Part shown: positions 1 to 12,242 of the stretch, in pieces
How positions within the stretch are numbered: position 1 is the stretch's first letter
How the letters are laid out: each line of letters opens with the position of its first letter
Assembly (NCBI GenBank): GCA_028023455.1
Contig: JAQFVV010006504.1
Span: 124,001-188,000, forward strand
Reading direction: 5' to 3'
Length of the DNA stretch: 64,000 nt
DNA from: Epiperipatus broadwayi
Lineage: Eukaryota; Onychophora; Udeonychophora; Euonychophora; Peripatidae
The notes under the pieces: generated by a model
Databases searched by the model: none
What the model was told of the DNA's origin: nothing
What the model saw: only the letters and a program-made list of their open reading frames with translations
Translations under genes and position numbers: made by a program

Positions 1-270
1 AACATCTTTCATAAATTCTGAGTTTTAGGGTCAGTGTTTAGATCTAGTTTCTAGTCCCTACCTTCACTGATGATAGCCAATTAGCTTGAAATCAGCTGAT
101 CTGAAGTAGAGACAACAAAAGAGATATTGAATTCTCTCTCTCTCTCAGCATTTATGTATACAAAGCTTGTACGGATATATTGGTAAAGCTCCATCTAGTG
201 ATCATATATATATATATAATGATTTTCTTATTCAATATCTGTATTTCTTCAAAGTTATATACATTATCTT

Positions 271-455
271 GTAATTAAATATTAATAAATGCAGTAACAT
301 AAATATATATAAAGTACAACTTTAAAAAACTTTTAACTACCTAGGATCACTTTTGACTTACTTCATAATCTTTGTCAGCTAACACTAATTCTTTTTACGG
401 TATTTCCAAATAGCTTTCAAAGTCTGGCCTAACCACAATTCATTAATTTAAAAAC
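271..455 (-). repeat. PLE-1 tail, left arm of inverted repeat
   Basis: The reverse complement of this stretch matches 1441-1625 over nearly its whole length, with scattered substitutions and small indels. Shared landmarks include AATTAATGAATTGTGG at one end and ATTTAATTAC at the other. It lies downstream of the GIY-YIG remnant in element sense, so it should be the 3' tail. I see no convincing hammerhead core in it. Confidence 0.65.
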
Positions 456-580
456 ATGGTGCCCATCTATTTATTAAGTCATGCTTACATTTATATATTA
501 ACATAGTTTCCTTTATTTTCATTTTATTATTGTTTCCTTCAATTTGTAATATTTTTATATTATTATAGTCAAAATTAAAA

Positions 581-582
<2 letters not shown>

Positions 583-661
<79 letters not shown>
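583..661. repeat. (AT)n microsatellite
   Basis: About 79 bases of uninterrupted AT dinucleotide repeat, lying inside the PLE-1 remnant between its tail arm and the GIY-YIG remnant. Confidence 0.95.
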
Positions 662-662
<1 letters not shown>

Positions 663-760
663 CATATTATGGTCATAAAAAACAAACATTGAAACATTAT
701 CATTTCTATTATAATTTTGTTTAGTTATTTGAGCTATTTTTAATAAACTGCAAGTGTTCT

Positions 761-943
761 TTAGTTCTTTTCTTCAATGTACATCTTGATTCCCTCTATA
801 TATCCACTTCCACATTTACATCTCCATTTATATATAATGCAATTTTGATTTATGAATGAGGTTCTAGCTTTTGAATTTATTATTATTATTTTATTTAATA
901 CAGGAGGTACATAAAATGAAATGTCCCATATATCACTATACAT
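761..943 (-). pseudogene. PLE-1 GIY-YIG endonuclease remnant
   Basis: The translation holds CIIYKWRCKCGSGYIEG, which fits the PLE type of GIY-YIG start: an aromatic-rich strand, a CxC pair, then YIG. Here the residue after YI is E instead of G, so the family motif is broken. The rest of the nuclease (Arg, His and Glu positions) is not readable. PLE endonucleases nick target DNA for integration; this copy cannot be functional. It lies between the RT remnant and the tail, as expected. Confidence 0.45.
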
Positions 944-1105
944 TTCCCTTATAAATTTTACTTGTTTATTTGAAGTATATGGTATTGATATTCATATTTT
1001 TTTAATTCTTATTAGAATCATTCTTATTATTTATATCTTTATTTTTATATTTTCTTTTAAAATTTTTAATAGTATTATATACCAGATGATAATTATAACC
1101 AACAT

Positions 1106-1440
1106 TTAATAATTTCTTCTTAAAAATTTCAATATTTTTGCCTTTATCCAATGTATACTTACAAAGGTTGTTGTTTCTAAATAAAAGTGACTCGAAACCT
1201 CCTGCACCATTGACTTATATGAAATATATCCTCTTTTTCCTTTTGGTTTAATTATAATACAGTAATCTACCTTGCATTTATTTCTAGTTATCTTAAGATC
1301 AAGAAACTGAACACACATTGACTTTTCATTCATTTTGCTCTATTTTAAATTATGTAAATTATTTAATTTTCTAAACAATTCTTTAATAAATCTACCTTAT
1401 CACATACAAATACATTAACCACATAGACAAGTGGCAAATG
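1106..1440 (-). pseudogene. PLE-1 reverse transcriptase C-terminal remnant
   Basis: On the minus strand, starting near 1440, a stretch reading LVYVVNVFVC aligns with the RT catalytic YVDDxF box, but both aspartates are lost. After stops comes FLDLKITRN and then a KP...Y..Y.S stretch. This is the FLDL..I and YRKPTHTDRYLHFxS region that follows the active site in Penelope RTs. The fragment starts exactly at the YVDD region, where the inverted tail copy begins. Several stops make it non-functional. The family call rests on motif order, not a search. Confidence 0.5.
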
Positions 1441-1625
1441 TTAAAATTAATGAATTGTGGGAATGCTAGACTTTGAACGAGTGTTTGAAGATACCTTAAT
1501 AAAGAATTAGTGCTAGTTGACAAAAACTTCAAAGCTAGTCAAAAGTGCTTTAGGTAGATAAGAGATTCTAAAGTTGTACTTTATATATATTTATGTTACT
1601 GTATTTATTAATATTTAATTACAAT
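1441..1625 (+). repeat. PLE-1 tail, inverted copy at the 5' end
   Basis: Inverted copy of 271-455 joined to the truncated 5' end of the RT remnant. It gives a head-to-head arrangement with the tails pointing outward. Confidence 0.65.
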
Positions 1626-1689
1626 ATTTTTTGCAAACTTTAGTGTCTATATGATTACATTATACAATTAATAAGGGTTGAATTTCACC

Positions 1690-1775
1690 TGTATTGTCAA
1701 AAGGAGATTGCCATGACAACTGTTTTGAAATTGTTGAGATTGAGATTGTCTAAGTGTTGACCTTTTTTAATGAAG
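1690..1775 (+). repeat. Dispersed repeat related to the 49.2 kb palindrome
   Basis: The stretch TTTGAAATTGTTGA, then GATTGTCTAAGTGTTGACC and TTTTTTAATGA, closely matches the right arm of the palindrome at 49163-49314. Both copies abut an (AC)n(AT)n microsatellite, which may be part of the repeat's tail. Family unknown. Confidence 0.5.
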
Positions 1776-1778
1776 ATT

Positions 1779-1816
<38 letters not shown>

Positions 1817-1817
1817 T
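1779..1817. repeat. (AC)n(AT)n microsatellite
   Basis: AC repeats pass directly into AT repeats, as at 37512-37606 and 49128-49162. Confidence 0.9.
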
Positions 1818-4150
1818 GTACCTACTCAAATGTGAATTGTATATTATAGTATATATAAAAAAGGAAAATATATTGATCTTATTTTTTTCTATTTGATTTG
1901 ATTTATGGATAATGGATGTGCTGAAATATAAAAGTTCACCAAGCAACTATGGAAACAATAATATTAAAATAACATTATTGTTTATTATTATTATCAAATC
2001 ATAAATTGGTTGTAGTCAATTTTGCAAGAAAAATAAGTGAATAATAAAATAGATCACTTGAATAACATTATTATTATTACATGTTTCAATTTTTATTATT
2101 ACATTTTCCATATCATCTTATTTATTACAAAATTAAATATTTCCTATTTTACATACTATAGTGGAGTATATTAAAGATATATGTTAAAAACATATATATT
2201 TTTAAGATGTATAAAATATTATGTAAATTCCTTGTTTTCAGTTGAAATTAAAAATAATATTGAAATTGTAACTTTTTTTATTGTATTTTCATTTTTAATT
2301 GCTGTAAAAGATAATTTTCTTATACCAAACAATGACCATTGAGTTCAATTGAACAGTTACCCTAGCAACATTGACATCAGTAAAAATAGGTTATAAATAG
2401 AACTGAACCACTTTAATAACTCTTTCTATCTTTTGATATTGTCTAGAATGAAGGCTTTTATATTCATATTTAGAAATTGCTAATTTTACTTTAAAAGTAA
2501 TTAATTGCTAATATAGTGAAAGAATAAAAACTTAAACTTTCTGCCCATTTTGTTTCAGGCAGTTTGTTGATAAAATTCCAAGGGAAAAGGCAGAATGTAT
2601 TATAAAAGAACAAAAAAAAAACATCAAAATTCTTTTTTTTTTTCCATGTAAGCTATAAAATAATTTATTATTAAAATTTGGAATTTCATCTATATATGGA
2701 AGATCAATACAAATACCATGATGTATCTATTCATGTCATATTTTTGATCAAGGAATTTTACAAGGTCAATTGATTTAATTTTTAAGTGAAATTAAATAAT
2801 TGAAATTTCATTTTATTGATTCTGAAAAATGCTAGCATTTATTACTCATTTGGATTGTAATTAAATTTTCTCAATGAAAGAATGTCTTTTTATATATCAT
2901 TACAAATAAAAGTATAATACTAGTGGTGTATAATGTTGCCTCATCTAATTAACTACTCTTTAGAAAATAAATTGGACATATATTTGAACGGAAAAAAAAG
3001 TATTGGAATAAAAAAGGATAATTTAAGATCCTCGATTATTATTATTAATAGTAATTATGCTTGTTTTTTTCTTTACTTCAAAAAGAATAATTTATTTGTA
3101 TTTAAATTAGAAGCAATAAAACTAAAAGCTACAAATGGAGCAGTAGGTAAAAGGAAAAATGAGACTTTTTACTTTATGTCATATGATATCTGTCCCTATA
3201 TTTTTCATTAAAAAATATATGTTTTGTTCATATTTCTATTTTAAAATATAGGATATATAATAATAGTTCCAACACAATTGAAATAAAACAATTATATAAA
3301 AATAATAAATATTTTCTTTATTGAACTGATTTTTGCTCTATATTAGGGTCTTTTCAAAATACACTTTTCTAATCTAATCACATGACTATCAATACTTCCT
3401 CTAACATTCATTTTACATAAAATATAGAATCAAATAATATGTATATTTTATTATGTGATACGCTATCCACACAATAAAAGGTTGGATAAATTCTTTTTTT
3501 TTTTAGTTTAAACTCTTATCTGATGATATAGATTAATTCATGATTCAATGTTTTCCAGTATTTATTTTTCTTAATTTAAAATTTAACTTGGAGATATTCA
3601 TATAGAAGAATTTAAATACAATAAATTTCCATGTTGGTTTAATTATTCAGAAATCATATTAATGAATAAATGAAAATCAATTTTATTCAATCACATTTTT
3701 TATCATTATTTATTCTATTTGAAGTCTAGGGAAGATATTTGGAATCTTTCCTTTAGTTTATATACAGTATATGGTTTATACAACACCCTTTTGTGACTTA
3801 CATATGTTTATTTATTATTTGTTGTAAATTAATAGAGTAATAGACAATCAAATTTATTATATATTAAAAAGAGAAGTAGCATTTATCTTATCAGATGGAC
3901 TAAATTTTTATCAATTGCATATACTCATTTTTTTATTATGATTATTACTTCTTATGATAAGTCAGTAAATTTAAAGTTAATTAAAATCTAATAGAAGTGT
4001 CTAATTGTTTTATAAGTATGCAAACTATTTTACAATAATAAATTTATAGAGGATAAGATGAACTGTCTGTATAAGAAAAACTTAATTTTTTTTTTAATCA
4101 TTGAATCATAATCTAATAATCAAACCAATATTAGTAAGTGAAGTATGGTT
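1818..4150. other. AT-rich non-coding DNA, nothing recognised
   Basis: No credible coding region. Open frames here are short, AT-driven and lack recognisable motifs. Only homopolymer runs and short AT tracts stand out. Confidence 0.6.
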
Positions 4151-4166
4151 ATATATATATATATAT

Positions 4167-7100
4167 TCTAACCTCCCCCCGCGCGTTCTGACCCCAAAAT
4201 ATATTGTTTATTACGAATATTCCGGGTTCTAGCTCAGTTAACAAATAAATAAATGAAATATTCAGCATTGATTAAAATGATTACTAGCTCTAATTTTAAA
4301 ATACAAATACGGTTCAATTTTTTAAAATGAATTAATAAATATTTACTATTTTCATGAGACATGGAGTGACAATACGGGGAACGAGATAGACTACATTGAG
4401 ACATTATCCACACGATACTACCTCAATGGCATAAGAACACTATTCTCACTTTTTACTATACCAAATAACTAACTCATAGTATTCTTACGACTTTCTGAGC
4501 TCTATTCACTACGATTAAAATAATAATTATATCTTAATCTTCTTTATAACAAGAATCTAGCTTAATTAAATAAAATGAAGCAAAATAAATAAAATCTCAG
4601 GTTCATAAATTGTATTCTAACTGATTTAAAATTACGGTAGTAAAATATGAAAAGGGAATTTTATGTCATAATCTACTACACAGCAACTAACAATAATAAA
4701 AATAATAATAACAATAATAATATAATCTTATTTCTTCCTAAATGAAATAAATAAATACGTACGTGGTAGTATTTAATAATTTGACAACAGAATACGTGTG
4801 GCAACTTTAGCATATAATTTAATGTAATATTATGGCAACCGACTTATGACCAATAAATAATATAAAATTATGATCTTTTAATTTTAACATACCAATAAAT
4901 TCTCAAAATTATTATAACACTTTTATGTTTACCTTTTTGTGCAAAAACTATATGTCTGTTTCAATTATAAATGTATCGTGATTTCATGCATCCATGTGGA
5001 GAAATAACAACGCGGACACAAAACTTTAAAACAAATTTAAAACAAAGTTTATTAACAACATAAATAAATTAACAATATTTTTACACTATGTACATTGGAT
5101 ATCCCTTACTTTCATATCTCACTTAGTTTATTAGTTTATAAATGAAATCAAAATAATATCTACTTTTCCTAGTTAAATCTTATTTTTAACACTTAGAAAA
5201 TACAGTATTACTACTTGATTTATTTTTATGGTTAGCTTATTACAAAATGTATTTCTTATATGATTATCACAAATACTTTGCATCCCTAATATTATTAAAA
5301 TTATATTTCTTTACAAAATTTATATTCGTAATAAAATTCTACAAAACAATAAAATTTTAGTTTTATATTGGTTGTATGGACTCTTACAAAGTCAAAACAT
5401 TGTTCTACATTTGGTATTAGATTTTTATTGTTCATTATCCGATGTTTATTAATCCTAATGTTCTCATTCAAGCCTTACTTCGGATGATATAATTACAACT
5501 ATTTATATACCATGCACAAGTATATGTTTATTATACCTTATTGAATTATTTCCTAATAAATATGCAATACTTATTTTCTAAAAATATTATAAAAAAAAAA
5601 TTCATTCAAATTTTATTATCACTTTTAAAATACTTGGTTTAGATTTCTTTTCAAAATCTTATATTCATTTCTGAATTAATTTTACAATGTATTATATGAT
5701 TCTTTCTCTCTTTATGATATTTTGGACTTTCAATTTTAAAGTTACACAATTCTATACATTCCAGCAAATAAACTATTCTTACATAAACGATAACATATCT
5801 TCAGTTCTATTTTATTCATTATTTCTTTGAAAATATCTTTCTGACCGATGCAGATTCACGAAATAAGGATAGCGAAGATAGATGCATAGGATCAAAATAC
5901 AACTAGAATATTACTCATCATATATCTTGACAATCATGGCACAGTGAATTAAAAGACACTATAGAGGAGTGACCTTTACCTGTCTACCAACCTCTATTAT
6001 AGGAACGATGCTAAAGCTATTTCTTCAGCTTTATTATAACATCAAAAAGTTTTAAAAATATGCAAAACACTGTCCAAACCATATGTGTTCAGTCATAGGG
6101 CTTAGTTAACTATACTGAAATCACACAAACTAAATATGATCCAAATCCTTTATTTTCCTATTTCTTAAAAAAAAACATCATCTTGGTTTCCTCTCCACTA
6201 GTACTTCCAAGTCACTATCCGATCTTATTTCTCAAGATTTTTCTATACAGTACATCGACAAATACATATCTGCATTTCTAACAATAATAAAATTCATTTA
6301 TTTTAAAACTATTCCACTGTTCTATAAGAAAATCTTTTTACTACTTTCCTCCTATATTTAGTCATACAAACTACTTAAATATCTGAATACTTTATCACAT
6401 GAAAGTTCAAAAGAATCACACAATTGTTCTGTTAAATTATATTATTAATATACTTTAAATAAATTATTGCATGCATATTCCGAATTACTCCTATCTCATT
6501 ATATGTTAAAAATGTTGTATAAAATGTGTACATATAATTTAAACTTTCACACTTCATTCTTAATCAATAGATGATCTAAAAAAATACATTATGCATTATA
6601 AATAAATATCAAAATTACCAAATGATCTTTATCTTCTCGATCGCGTTCCGTAGGCTTCACCATCCCATTGATCCTTGTAGATATAATATTCACATCCATA
6701 CACTTTATTTTAAACAATATTTCTATAATTTTATCAAGCTATTATATTTAAATTTTAATATTACTAAATTTATGTTTATATGTTTTCCCTAATCTCACAT
6801 AACATTTTATATTCTAAATAAATTAGTAAAATATTTAAACTATATTTACTGTACTTCTTTATCAAACTTTCTTGAAAACCGTTCATATTAAAGCTAAAAA
6901 AAAAAAAAGTTTATTATTTCTTCTTCAGTCACTTAATGTTCTTCTCCTTGCTTGTTCAATTTTAAGGCAAAACAATTATTGCTCTGTTTAATAAATATTC
7001 ATAGATGACAATCCTTGGTTTTTCATAATATTTAATACAATTATTAATTATGATATTAGTTTATCCCGTAAAGAAAAACGTCTACATATTCTCTTCTAAT

Positions 7101-8773
7101 ATTTTCTGCTAATATTTTCCCGCGCGACTTTTATGATGCATCTTCTAGGTACTTTGATTTAAATATTCAATAAAATTTTTCTGTTTCCATGGATCCATTT
7201 TCATTAAGTAATTTAAATTTATATCTTCTAAATCAAGCATTTCTCCAATGAACACTTTATAATATATTTTTTTTAATTCTTCTTAGATAAAGTTTTTCTG
7301 TTCCTTTTTTCGTAAAACACAATAGCTCTTTCATCTTATCATTCTATAACTTTTTTCCTTCTTTTAAAATTCTGGTACTATACTTTTGTAATGTTTCCTT
7401 TAAAAAGATAAACATTCTTTTTCCCTTATAACTTTTACATAATTTTTTCTATATGATATACGCATCTTAATTTTTCCATAGAGAAGAATAAAATAACTTC
7501 AGAGTGGCCTTATAAAATTGTGCGTCATAATTTTTCCTGACGGCAAATAACTTCTTTTTTAAGTTTTCCATATAGCGTCCAAATTATATTTCTCTGAGTT
7601 ACAATAATAAGTTTCTGGTTGAGCATAAATAAAGCTGTATCAAGGCACTTTCCAAATATTTTTCCTTTAACAATATTTTTATATACTGTTTTCTGTAGTA
7701 TTTCCATTTTCACTGTAAGGTTTTGGCTAAACTTGAATAAAATTACTGGCAAGAAAACTTTTAAAATTAGCCCTTCATGTAAAGGCAGTTCAAAATACTA
7801 TATTAAAAAAAAAAAACTTTTAAAATAAATACAAAATTTTAAAATTATATCCCTTTTCTAGCTTACGATCTTATCCAGCTAAAAAATATGTTACTCCCTC
7901 CTTCACTTACACATTACTTTCTCCCGCTTTGTCTAATTCCTATTTTCCGTCTGCTAAATTACCTCCGTTGATTGGTTAATGACTTTTAGCGCGAACAAAT
8001 TTACACATTTCAGTTTTATAATAGATTAAACCCTTTAAAATAAAGAATTTATGATGTCATGTCTTAAATATTACTTAGAATAGTATTTTTAAATTCAATT
8101 ATAGTTTTATCAAAATCATTTAAACTTTAAAATAATTATTAAAATAATATTTAATATTTCAACTTTTACTTTAAGGATCGATAGCAATTATATTTAGTTT
8201 TATAATTCACAAACTTTATTATTATTCTAACAAGCATGTGTGTGAAGGTATATAATATACAGTCACATGATTACTAACTTTATCAGATGATTTTTAATTT
8301 ACGTCTCGGTCTAAATTACCAAAACTGATATAATTTATAAAAATTTGGAAAATAATTTAAAAATGTAGAACCAAATATAATTCTCACCATCCTAAAGTTT
8401 ATTTTAAAATATATTAGATTAATTTTGACTATTAAATATAATTATAACACTACATATAGCATTTATTTAATTTATTAGTTTTAAAATATCATACTCGAAT
8501 TATTAATATATTTTTAACTATTTATAGCTGTGTTATTTTATATGGCCAGCTTTTACAACCATAAGCAAGAATATAATTAAGCTTTATTTAACTGTTTTTT
8601 TTTCCAAAATAATCCATTACACTTTTATATACCAGGTATTTTCAGCTTTAAATTGTACTATAAGATATAATCGATCACACAGTTATCAATATATTACACA
8701 AACGTATATTAAAATTTAAAATTTTTTAGTAATTGACCATTCTACCTTATTATGACCTATAGATAAGGGCACA
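4167..8773 (-). repeat. 3' LTR of the Ty3/gypsy element
   Basis: Direct repeat of 15253-19849. The outer edge is set where homology to the other LTR ends and (AT)n flank begins at 4166. The inner edge is set at the polypurine tract. About 4.6 kb is far beyond the few hundred bases to 2 kb usual for Ty3/gypsy LTRs. It carries no long reading frame. A minus-strand frame of 75 codons at 7525-7752 is shortened by an indel in the other LTR, so coding is doubtful. Confidence 0.92.
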
Positions 8774-8790
8774 TAACTTCCCCCTTCGAA
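8774..8790 (-). promoter_or_regulatory. Polypurine tract (plus-strand primer site)
   Basis: On the minus strand GAAGGGGGAAG lies three bases before the TGTGCCC start of the 3' LTR. This is the position and composition of the RNase-H-resistant primer for second-strand DNA synthesis. Confidence 0.8.
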
Positions 8791-8982
8791 TAAAAATTTT
8801 AAATTAAACATCTAGTTTAATATCTACTTTATTCATTAATACTCTTCATTTTATTATCTGCTACAACCAAATTCCATCTTATACTACTCAATACAACAGA
8901 ATACACTGTTTGCTATACAAATTTATACAATATCTGGACACTAAACTCAGACTTTGAACTATTAATACTTATAAAAAATTTT

Positions 8983-9671
8983 CTACACTTCTGATGGGTA
9001 TGGGATTAAACTTCTAGCGTTGTATGTCCCTTTTTCACCATCTGGTGTAGTTAATACAAAAGCATTCTCTCCCACTTTTCTAAAAATCTTGTACGGACCT
9101 TCATACAATTCTAGAAATTTTCTAAATTGATTTCTTTGTAGGTTGCTAACATGGAGTGTTCTAATAAGAACTAGATCATCAACTTTGAACGGATGTGGTC
9201 TATTATGGGCTTGCTTTACCCTCTTAGCACCCATAATATGTAGCTTTACTTTGGCTTGATTTAAGTCATGATTTCTATCTATTGGCTCTCTTATCAACGG
9301 TATAGGTGTTTGAATTAATAACTCTTCATGTTTGCCATAGTGTAGACGGAATGGTGTAAAGCCTGTGGATTCATTGCAAGTGCTATTTATATATTTGACA
9401 ACCTCAGAGAGTTTATGGACCCACTGTTTATGATCGTCAGCTACATAAACCCTGAATAATCTACTGAGCTCCCACATAACACGTTCACAAGGATTAGACT
9501 GCGGATTTCTAATGGAGCTCATAACATGTCTGAGGTGTTGAGTTCGAATCCACTCATTCCATCTACTAGATATAAAAGCAGTTGCATGATCAGTAAGAAT
9601 TATTTCTGGCTTTCCAACTAATGGAAATTGATACTCAAGCATACATTTAATTACATAATGAGCGCTGTTTT
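8983..9671 (-). pseudogene. Integrase catalytic core (C-terminal half) and GPY/F module
   Basis: Read from 9671 down to 8983 on the minus strand. The second catalytic aspartate is in IILTDHATAF. About 35 residues on, NPQSNPCER supplies the glutamate, so these two of the three DDE residues are present. Near the C-terminus LYEGPYKIFRKVGENAFVL is the GPY/F module of many metazoan Ty3/gypsy integrases, which binds DNA or chromatin. The frame ends about 210 bases before the 3' LTR, so this is the natural end of Pol, with no env-like gene after it. A one-base frameshift near 9671 separates it from the first half of the core. Confidence 0.88.
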
Positions 9672-9903
9672 TAGTACTGGGTAGGCTGAGACTAATTTAC
9701 TAAAAACATCATGCGTAACAAGTATAAATTTTTGACGATTGAATGGTGGCAGAGGCCCATAAAAATCGATCGCTAATAATTCATTAGGACGATCTGGAAT
9801 AATGGGTTGCATGATTCCCACGTAAGATTTACTACAGTGTTTAGATTTTAGACATATTTTACACGTTTTAATCTTTTTAATTACGCGTTTGTACATTTTA
9901 TTC
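9651..9903 (-). pseudogene. Integrase zinc-finger end and first catalytic aspartate
   Basis: The frame reads through CKICLKSK, the CC half of the HHCC zinc finger, then LLAIDFYGPLPP with the first catalytic aspartate. The HH half (SSYGHYGAPK) is at the end of the preceding frame, so a frameshift in the T-run near 9903 cuts the zinc finger in two. A second frameshift near 9671 leads into the rest of the core. Both breaks are single-base-type indels, the first at a homopolymer, so a sequencing error is possible. Confidence 0.85.
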
Positions 9904-10903
9904 CAAAAAATATCGATTTTAATACATACATAATTTTTGGTGCTCCATAGTGCCCATAGCTACTATGAACGTACATAATTAGTTTATCAATCATGGAGTT
10001 AGGGACAACTATCCTCCATGATTCTCCCTGATTATAATTTATATTGTACATAAGCAAATTTTGATAAATTTTATATTTATTAAAAATCATTTTAACGCGT
10101 TTATTTTTGCTATTTATATTATCATGATTATTTAAGATAGTCATGATCCTATTTAATCTCATATCCTGACTCTGAATCATAGTGAGATTATTATAATCAT
10201 CAGCTATAGATTCATCCCTAACCAAATCTATGTTACTGATAATAATGTTTTGAGTATTAGGATTTTGTGACATTAAACAGATAGGGTGGCGGCTAAGAAT
10301 ATCAGCAGGGATATTCTGTCTCGCTTCAATATAAAGTACTTTATAATTGAATTGTTGGAGATACAAGCTCCACCTAATAAGTCTCTCATTACTGAGGTAG
10401 CTTTTATTTAAAAACTCTAAGCTTCTATGGTTGGTCAATACAATCACAGTAGAACCTAGTAAAAATTGCCTTAATTTCTGAAAAGCCCAGACAACAGCTA
10501 GGGTTTCCTTTTCAGTAATAGTGTAGTTCAACTCAGCACCTCTTAGATGTCTGCTCAAGAAGTACAATACATGAGGTACCTGATCCTTATCAAGTTGAAA
10601 TAACACTACACCCAGACCATAGTAACTACTATCTGTTTGCACATAAAATATTTTATTGAAGTCAGGATAACTTAAAATGACGTGTTTTAAAAATTTATCT
10701 TTAATCAAATTAAATTCACGGTCATGATCAGGGGTCCACCTCCACCTCTCAATCTTTTTTAGCAATTTAGATAAATATATGGTGTCCTCGGCAAAATTTT
10801 TATAGAAGCGGTTGTAATAATTACATAACCCAAAAAAAGATTTCAGCTGTTTTACCGTTTTTGGTATGGGGAAGCGTTGAATAGCTGCTATCTTTTCTGG
10901 ATG
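9881..10903 (-). pseudogene. RT connection, RNase H and integrase N-terminus
   Basis: Read on the minus strand from 10903. RT thumb/connection motifs come first (PEKIAAIQRFPIPKT, then FFGLCNYYNRFYKNFA). RNase H follows with YVQTDSSYYGLGVVLFQ (first Asp), ITEKETLAVVWA (Glu) and NIPADILSRHP (last Asp). The middle motif reads VLTNHRSLEFL where the family has LTDH: the catalytic aspartate is replaced by asparagine, which should abolish or badly weaken RNase H. The integrase zinc-finger histidines (SSYGHYG) are near the end. Frameshifts near 10903 and 9903 bound the frame. Confidence 0.88.
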
Positions 10904-11508
10904 GGCTGGATGCCATGCTCACTTATTAAGTGTCCTAGAAAAGTAATTTCTTTCGCTGCTATTGAACACTTCTCCAAATTAATTTTTACATTTTTTGCAG
11001 TGCATTCACTAAAAAACATTTCTAAATGTTGGAGATGCTCTTCTAAACTGTCAGAAGCAATGACGATATCGTCCACATACATGACAATCTTTTCTTGTTA
11101 TTGCTTTGAAAAAATCATGTCCAAACATCTGATTAAGCCAGCACCGCTATTAATGAGACCAAAAGGCATCCATCTGAAAACATACAACTGGCCTTGAAAA
11201 CGAAATGCTGTGTATTGCTGATCATTCTCATGTAACGGTATTTGCCAATAACTAGCTGTTAAATCAAATGTAGAGAAAATTGACCTCTTATGAAACTTAG
11301 TTAGGAGCTCATGTACAGGTGGAGGAATGTCACACTCTGGTACAGTTATAGAATTCAACATGTGAGCATCTAAACATACCCTAATATTGCCATCCTTCTT
11401 CTTTACAATAACCAATGGGTTTACATAAGGAGAAGGGCACTTTTTGATTATATCCCACTCTAGCATCATGTCTATTTGACTCTGTACCTCGTCCTGATAT
11501 GGAAAGGA
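10888..11508 (-). pseudogene. Reverse transcriptase palm and fingers
   Basis: Minus-strand motifs in order are SPYVNPLVIVKKKDG, IRVCLDAHMLN, FDLTASYWQIPL (first catalytic Asp), FRWMPFGLINSGA, YVDDIVIAS (catalytic Asp pair) and FLGHLISEHGI. All RT catalytic residues are present. An in-frame TAA at 11095-11097 falls just before YVDD. A frameshift near 11510 separates this frame from the protease frame, and another near 10905 separates it from RNase H. RT copies the genomic RNA into DNA in the Gag particle. No active product can come from this copy without recoding. Confidence 0.9.
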
Positions 11509-12242
11509 TCATTACACTTCAACTTAATACGATGGGTATATCCCTCTATTATACCAGGGATTTTAGAAAAAATGCTTTTAAAGCTATACATTAATTGATA
11601 TAATTTCTCATTTAATTTAGAATCGTCTGCATAAATATGTTCAATTTTTGCTTTTATGCTAGCATCAATCAATGTATTATGGATGCATAGTAATTGATTG
11701 GAAAGGTTATGCACACCATATTCAAAATTAAGCCTTTCCTTCTTACAAGTAAAAATTTTGTTATAAAAATCTATTTGACAATCATTTAAAATCATGAAGT
11801 CAGCACCTATTATGGCTTCATGTATCAATCCAGGCATAATAAGAAAAACATGCCCAAACTCTGTATTATTAATTTTGAAGGTAATCCAAACTTGTTTATT
11901 TGTTAACTTAGTTCTCTTTCCATTTGCTAGAGTTACATGTATTGGTTTTACTGGCAGTGAAGGTATATCACCTTTTATGCATACCAGATTTTTATAAGTT
12001 GACTCTGATAATATGGAAGCATGGCTTCCAGAGTCAATCAATGCTTCAACTTTTATATTTTTAATGTTTAAAATTACAACCAGACATTGATACGTAATAG
12101 GTGGTTCACCTATTGTAAAGAGTTCTAAGAAATCAATGTCTAAATCCAAAGTATTCAGCATCCACATCTGATCGTTCCCCATTTCGTTAGCACCTGGTCC
12201 TTGCAAAGAGGAACTAATCCACAAAGACCTCTTTAGTTTAAC
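11472..12242 (-). pseudogene. Aspartic protease (start of Pol)
   Basis: This frame starts without its own ATG right after the gag frame and is in the -1 frame relative to it. The retropepsin motif is VEALIDSGSHASIL, with the DSG catalytic triad; the C-terminal hydrophobic-Gly motif is EAIIGADFM. After the protease comes the usual linker, with RIKLKCNDPF leading toward RT. The enzyme cleaves Gag-Pol as a dimer. The frame is lost to a frameshift near 11510 just before RT. Entry by -1 frameshifting at 12236-12242 fits the geometry exactly. Confidence 0.88.

Larger units (their letters stand above)
271..1625 (-). mobile_element. Penelope-like element fragment with inverted tail copy (PLE-1)
   Basis: A minus-strand PLE fragment lies between two inverted copies of one sequence of about 180 bases (271-455 and 1441-1625). 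Read on the minus strand, the order is a decayed reverse transcriptase catalytic box, the RT C-terminal part, a GIY-YIG-like piece, then the tail at 271-455. The right-hand copy of the tail is inverted and joined just upstream of the truncated RT. An (AT)n array splits the element. RT followed by a cysteine-bearing GIY-YIG domain is the Penelope layout. It is old, with many stops. Confidence 0.6.

Noticed and set aside
271-455. Hammerhead in the PLE-1 tail
   Set aside because: No CUGANGA/stem II/GAAA arrangement could be folded in either arm.
7525-7752. Short reading frame shared by the two LTRs (and loosely by 31747-31953 in the older copy)
   Set aside because: An indel changes its frame between the two young LTRs, and the older copy is frameshifted relative to them after the shared DTAL residues, so there is no sign of protein-level constraint.
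8774-8982. Possible env-like gene between pol and the 3' LTR
   Set aside because: Only about 210 bases lie between the integrase stop and the LTR; there is no room for a third gene.
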